Source of the DNA: Peptostreptococcaceae bacterium
GTDB lineage: Bacteria; Bacillota; Clostridia; Peptostreptococcales; Acidaminobacteraceae
Direction: 5' to 3'
NCBI GenBank assembly: GCA_027064135.1
Contig: JAMOQG010000128.1
Span: 1-37,898, forward strand
DNA length: 37,898 nucleotides
Shown here: positions 34,548 through 37,898 of the stretch, one piece after another
Layout of the letters: every line of letters starts with the position of its first letter
Numbering within the stretch: position 1 is the stretch's first letter
Translations under genes and position numbers: made by a program
Notes under the pieces: generated by a model
What the model saw: the letters and a program-made list of their open reading frames with translations, nothing else
What the model was told of the DNA's origin: nothing
Database searches by the model: none

Positions 34548-35789
34548 CTACATACCTCCAATTGAATCATTAAATATTTTTTCACATTTTTTTATTAAAT
34601 TTCCGATATCATTTCCTTTTATATAATCCCAACCAAGCCACATATATTTGTCTTCATTAGAAATCATATTATCAACATTTGGATTAACACTTGGAAATTT
34701 ACCATTATGAGAAAGTATTTCGCCTACATTTTTTGAAGCAAAAAAATCAACAATAGGTTTAAGTTTTTCACTTTTTTCTTTTTTACTTAACATAAATATT
34801 GGGCTTAATATTGCACCATCTTTAGGCCATACAGCTTCCATAGGACCGCCTCTTTTAGTCATTTTTGTAAAGAAATAAGGCATAATTGTAACAATCGGTT
34901 TTTGAATATCTTTAATATGAGATTTTACCATTTCAGAAGGATGCATACTAGAAAGCAAACTCCTACCTAATCTTTTAATTCCATCTTCCCCATATTTTTT
35001 ATATACATTTAATAAAATTGCATTAAATAAATCAAAATCTCCTATTGGTAAACTAACTTTATTTTCATATTCTTCAGTTAAAAGCTCTTCCCATGAAGTT
35101 GGCATTTCTCGTCCATCAAGCTCATCTGTATTTATTAAAAATACAGCAGGCACAACTCCTATCATTGAATATTGGTTATCTGGATCTTTAAGACTTATAT
35201 ATTCATTTTCAAAATCTGAATTATAATTTTCAAAGCCTGTTATATCTTCAAATATATTTTCTTCCTTATATTTCCCAATTAAATCTTTATCAAAGAATAA
35301 ATCAAATCCTGCTGAAATAAAAATATCTGATAATACTTCTGCATCATTTGATTTTTCAAGTGAATCTTTAATCCAATCAACACCAACAGATGCAGCTTTT
35401 AATTCATAATCAACTTTTATATCAAGATCTTTTTCATTTTCATCTAACCATTCCTTTAAAGATTCCATTAATGGAACTCTTACAGGACATGGTAAAACTC
35501 CAGTTATTTTTACATTAGCATCTTTTTTTTCAATTTTCTCATCAAGCAATTCAATAAAATGGTTTTTATTTTCTTCAATAATATCAATCAACTGTTTTTC
35601 AAAGGTTTCAACATTAACTTTCTTCATTTTTAATGCCATTTCCAAAGTAATTGATTTACCTATCGTATTTCTTTGACTTTCATCTTTCATATTTTCAAAG
35701 CCAACTGCCACTAACATATCAATTGCTTCTTCATATTTATTTGTAATATCATATAGACTTTCTTTAACACTAAAATATTTATTTTTCAT
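34548..35789 (-). CDS. Cytosolic DUF1858-like / ABC solute-binding protein fusion
   Basis: 413 residues. The first 60 residues (SLYDITNKYEEAIDMLVAVG and on to ITLEMALKMKKVN) match the DUF1858 pattern. From about 92 on it is an iron/spermidine-type solute-binding fold: VKITGVLPCPVRVPLMESLK, IFISAGFDLFFDKD, MIGVVPAVFLINTDEL, MPTSWEELLTEEYENKVSLP and GAILSPIFMLSKKEKSEKLK. There is no signal peptide or lipobox, so it should stay in the cytoplasm, unlike normal binding proteins. GAGAGGTGG supports the ATG. It leads the four-gene cluster. It may bind a cytosolic metal complex or cofactor precursor and hand it to the GTPase and ATPase. Confidence 0.83.
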   Translation of the reverse strand: MKNKYFSVKESLYDITNKYEEAIDMLVAVGFENMKDESQRNTIGKSITLEMALKMKKVNVETFEKQLIDIIEENKNHFIELLDEKIEKKDANVKITGVLPCPVRVPLMESLKEWLDENEKDLDIKVDYELKAASVGVDWIKDSLEKSNDAEVLSDIFISAGFDLFFDKDLIGKYKEENIFEDITGFENYNSDFENEYISLKDPDNQYSMIGVVPAVFLINTDELDGREMPTSWEELLTEEYENKVSLPIGDFDLFNAILLNVYKKYGEDGIKRLGRSLLSSMHPSEMVKSHIKDIQKPIVTIMPYFFTKMTKRGGPMEAVWPKDGAILSPIFMLSKKEKSEKLKPIVDFFASKNVGEILSHNGKFPSVNPNVDNMISNEDKYMWLGWDYIKGNDIGNLIKKCEKIFNDSIGGM

Positions 35790-35876
35790 TTTCCACCTCT
35801 CAATTTTCTATAAAATCAGTATAACACGATTTTTCACTATACTTGGTTGCAAAAGTCACAAATTGTTTTAGTGAAA

Positions 35877-35900
35877 GAAAAAACTCTGCCTAAGCAGAGT
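35877..35900 (-). terminator. Terminator of the PilJ-type chemoreceptor gene
   Basis: Minus strand ACTCTGC, loop TTAG, GCAGAGT, then TTTTTC, 6 bp after the stop. Confidence 0.9.
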
Positions 35901-35906
35901 AAATAT

Positions 35907-37571
35907 TTAATATTTAAATTTATTAACAATATCTGTTAAACCAACACTTAAATTTTTTAAACCTAATGAATTTTCAGATATATCATATACACTTGCTTGA
36001 AATTCATCTGAAAATGCTGCAACTTCTTCCGTTGCTCCAGCTGTTTCTTGTGACACTGTTGCAATATTTTGAATAGCTTCTAATATTTTATCTTTATTAT
36101 TATCCACATTTACAATTCTTTCATTAACCTTATCAATTCGTTTAATAATATCATCTAAAGATAATGATACATTATCAAAATCTTTTTTTGATTTCTCTGA
36201 TGCGGTTGCTTGAAATTCTGAAATTTCTAAAACTTTATCCATCATTTTTCTTGTATTTGTTACTTGCTGCTGAATATCTTGTGCAATTTTTGAAATTTCA
36301 ATAGTTGAATTATTTGATTCATCAGCTAATTTACTAACCTCATCTGCTACTACTGCGAATCCTTTACCATGTTCTCCAGCTCTTGCAGCTTCAATTGATG
36401 CATTCAAAGCAAGTAAATTGGTTTGATTTGAAATACTAGTAATAACTTCAGTAATTTCTGAAATTTTCTGCACTTTATTAAATAATTCAGTAATTTCATT
36501 ATTAATTTCATTTGAAGCACGAATATTTTCCTTATTACTCTTTTCTAATTCCATCATGCTATCTTTACTTATTTCGTTAATTCTTTTTATATCAATCGAA
36601 CTCTCTTTCATTTTTGTAGAAATTTCATTAATATTATTAATTTCATCACCTAGCAAATTCAAATTATTAGCAGTGTGAATAACAACTTCCGCCTGCTCAG
36701 TTGCTCCTTCTGCAATTTCTGTTGTAACTGTAGTTAACCTTTCTGATGCTGTTGAAACTTCATCTGTAATTGCATCTAAAGAAATTGAAACATTTGTTAA
36801 ATTTTCACTAGACTCTGATATATCTACAACAATATTTCTAATTGATTTTATAAAGTCATTAAAATAATTTGCTAAATCGCCAATTTCATCTTTAGACTTA
36901 CTTTCTATAACTTGTGTTAAATCACCATTTCCAGAAGCTATTTCCTTTAACCTCTCAGTAACATTAACTATTGGTTTAGCAATAATCTTCTTCCCATAAA
37001 AATATCCAAAAATAAGTGTTAACACTCCAAACAAAACAAGTCCAATTAAATTTAATTTAAATGTAGCTATTTTAGAATCATAATTTTCCTGATACATCAT
37101 TACAATTTTATTAACATCATTTTTTATATTTAATGCATTACTTGTAATATATTTAATATCTTCATCGCCCGCTTGATCAAGCAAAACTTTGTCAACTTTT
37201 TCAATATATATATTAATTTTATTATTCACTTCTTTTATTGCATTAACAATATTTTCGTCAGTATTTGCGCCAATTAATAAACTTTCATCACCATCAACAA
37301 GCGCTTTAAATATTTTCACATATTTAACTTTTTCTGCTTCTAAAATTTCTTTGCTAAATTTTATATCACTTATCTTCTCATTATCATTATATATTTGAAC
37401 AGAATAATTACTGATAAGCATTGTTCTCATTCGCTCGCTACCAGATAAATTTATTGCAACACCATCATCTTCCATTCCATTAAAAGTTGCAAATGCCATA
37501 AATACTGTAACTAAAAATGGAATAAATATCAAAATAAACACTAATAATAATTTTGTTTTTATACTTTTCAT
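35907..37571 (-). CDS. Methyl-accepting chemotaxis protein with PilJ/NarX-type sensor
   Basis: 554 residues. A first membrane helix (about 8-28) is followed by an external four-helix domain (about 35-170) that opens with [17 protein letters not shown], the motif of the type IV pili methyl-accepting/NarX N-terminal domain. A second helix (about 173-193), HAMP (about 193-250) and the signalling domain with [20 protein letters not shown] complete it. In NarX this domain senses nitrate/nitrite; whether that holds here is unknown. GGGGG precedes the ATG. It lies upstream of the ABC/GTPase cluster but is closed off by its own terminator. Confidence 0.93.
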   Translation of the reverse strand: MKSIKTKLLLVFILIFIPFLVTVFMAFATFNGMEDDGVAINLSGSERMRTMLISNYSVQIYNDNEKISDIKFSKEILEAEKVKYVKIFKALVDGDESLLIGANTDENIVNAIKEVNNKINIYIEKVDKVLLDQAGDEDIKYITSNALNIKNDVNKIVMMYQENYDSKIATFKLNLIGLVLFGVLTLIFGYFYGKKIIAKPIVNVTERLKEIASGNGDLTQVIESKSKDEIGDLANYFNDFIKSIRNIVVDISESSENLTNVSISLDAITDEVSTASERLTTVTTEIAEGATEQAEVVIHTANNLNLLGDEINNINEISTKMKESSIDIKRINEISKDSMMELEKSNKENIRASNEINNEITELFNKVQKISEITEVITSISNQTNLLALNASIEAARAGEHGKGFAVVADEVSKLADESNNSTIEISKIAQDIQQQVTNTRKMMDKVLEISEFQATASEKSKKDFDNVSLSLDDIIKRIDKVNERIVNVDNNKDKILEAIQNIATVSQETAGATEEVAAFSDEFQASVYDISENSLGLKNLSVGLTDIVNKFKY

Positions 37572-37779
37572 AATACCCCCAATTTATTTTTTAATCTAAT
37601 CTATTCTATTAGTTTAACATAAAAAACTGTTTTTTTCCATTATTACTACAAACTTGTTACAATTACAGGTTACTGTTCACACCCCTAATTCCCGCATTCT
37701 GCAGTAAACACGAATTTAAAACACCTTTAATCGTTGACCTTTAGGTCTTTTTTTATGTCAAGGTTTTTGTGTAAATGTG

Positions 37780-37808
37780 TTGTATAATGTTATGGAATGG
37801 TGTATAAT
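37780..37808 (+). promoter_or_regulatory. Promoter of the transposase gene
   Basis: TTGTAT, 17 bp, TATAAT with an upstream TG (extended -10), 24 bp before the ATG. Confidence 0.6.
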
Positions 37809-37832
37809 AGATATATAGATGGAGGTATAATC

Positions 37833-37898
37833 ATGTTTCTAAAAAAAACTAAAAGTAATAATAAAACATATCTTTCTTTTGTTGAAGGTTACAGAATT
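37833..37898 (+). CDS. IS1634 family transposase, N-terminal fragment (window edge)
   Basis: ATG at 37833 with GGAGG 7 nt upstream opens a frame of 22 residues to the window end, MFLKKTKSNNKTYLSFVEGY then RI. This matches the usual start of IS1634-group (IS4 superfamily DDE) transposases, a short basic start followed by TYLSIVESYR. Only the first few percent of the gene is present, so intactness is unknown. The call rests on this short match and on the promoter and leader typical of an insertion sequence. Confidence 0.6.
   Translation, partial: MFLKKTKSNNKTYLSFVEGYRI

Larger units (their letters stand above)
37671..37898 (+). mobile_element. Left end of an IS1634-type insertion sequence (partial)
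   Basis: The transposase start at 37833 and the non-coding leader before it mark an element running off the window. The boundary near 37671 (CTGTTCACACCCC) is a guess from base composition; the terminal inverted repeat and target duplication cannot be checked without the right end. Between 37572 and 37670 lies only the upstream region of the chemoreceptor gene, with no promoter I can define. Confidence 0.55.

Noticed and set aside
35800-35876. AGTATA...TATACT inverted repeat before the four-gene cluster as an operator
   Set aside because: Only 6 bp arms with a 14 bp AT-rich spacer; in sequence this AT-rich such repeats are common, and no promoter could be placed with confidence.

Overview
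The window is AT-rich, densely coded DNA, mostly transcribed from the minus strand. Strong Shine-Dalgarno sites, sigma-A promoters with 17 bp spacers, an Etf/acyl-CoA dehydrogenase set, ammonia-lyase chemistry, a PerR regulator and a likely selenoprotein all suggest an anaerobic, amino-acid-fermenting low-GC Firmicute of the class Clostridia. I cannot name a genus. No rRNA, tRNA, CRISPR array or prophage block was seen.

Layout: (1) 1-3410, a very large secreted multidomain surface protein, cut by the window edge, behind a sigma-A promoter, a cyclic di-GMP-II type riboswitch and a terminator that shares bases with the aptamer. (2) 3485-7434, a ChvE/MmsA/MmsB multiple-monosaccharide ABC importer with a hairpin after the binding-protein gene and a cre-like site upstream. 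(3) 7654-11160, a divergent pair coding for an HD-GYP phosphodiesterase and a PAS-GGDEF diguanylate cyclase. (4) 11163-19746, a fermentation region: acd-etfB-etfA, a membrane GGDEF protein, a sigma-54 activator, then kal-crt-hbd-ybaK. The acd operon has a clear -24/-12 promoter with repeated palindromes upstream, so the local sigma-54 activator is its likely regulator. (5) 20003-27309, a YibE/F membrane protein, a secreted LysM-tailed nucleotidase, a phage-tail-collar-domain protein and a 1233-residue ATPase/LuxR regulator. (6) 27374-28327, a glutaredoxin whose first active-site cysteine codon is TGA (probable selenocysteine) beside perR. (7) 28330-30765, an ArsB/SLC13-type permease with a small unknown protein, and a NapH-like ferredoxin protein. 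(8) 30792-37571, two chemoreceptors flanking a tightly coupled four-gene cluster: a cytosolic DUF1858-like/solute-binding fusion, a HypB/UreG-like GTPase, a soluble ABC ATPase and an 80-residue cysteine-rich protein. (9) 37671-37898, the left end of an IS1634-type insertion sequence.

The parts connect in two ways. Two cyclases, one HD-GYP enzyme and one c-di-GMP-II type riboswitch sit in one window, so c-di-GMP probably controls the surface protein. The kal/crt/hbd and acd/etf genes converge on crotonyl-CoA, which fits lysine or 3-aminobutyrate fermentation. The best candidate for an undescribed system is the permease-less ABC/GTPase/DUF1858 cluster at 32576-35789.
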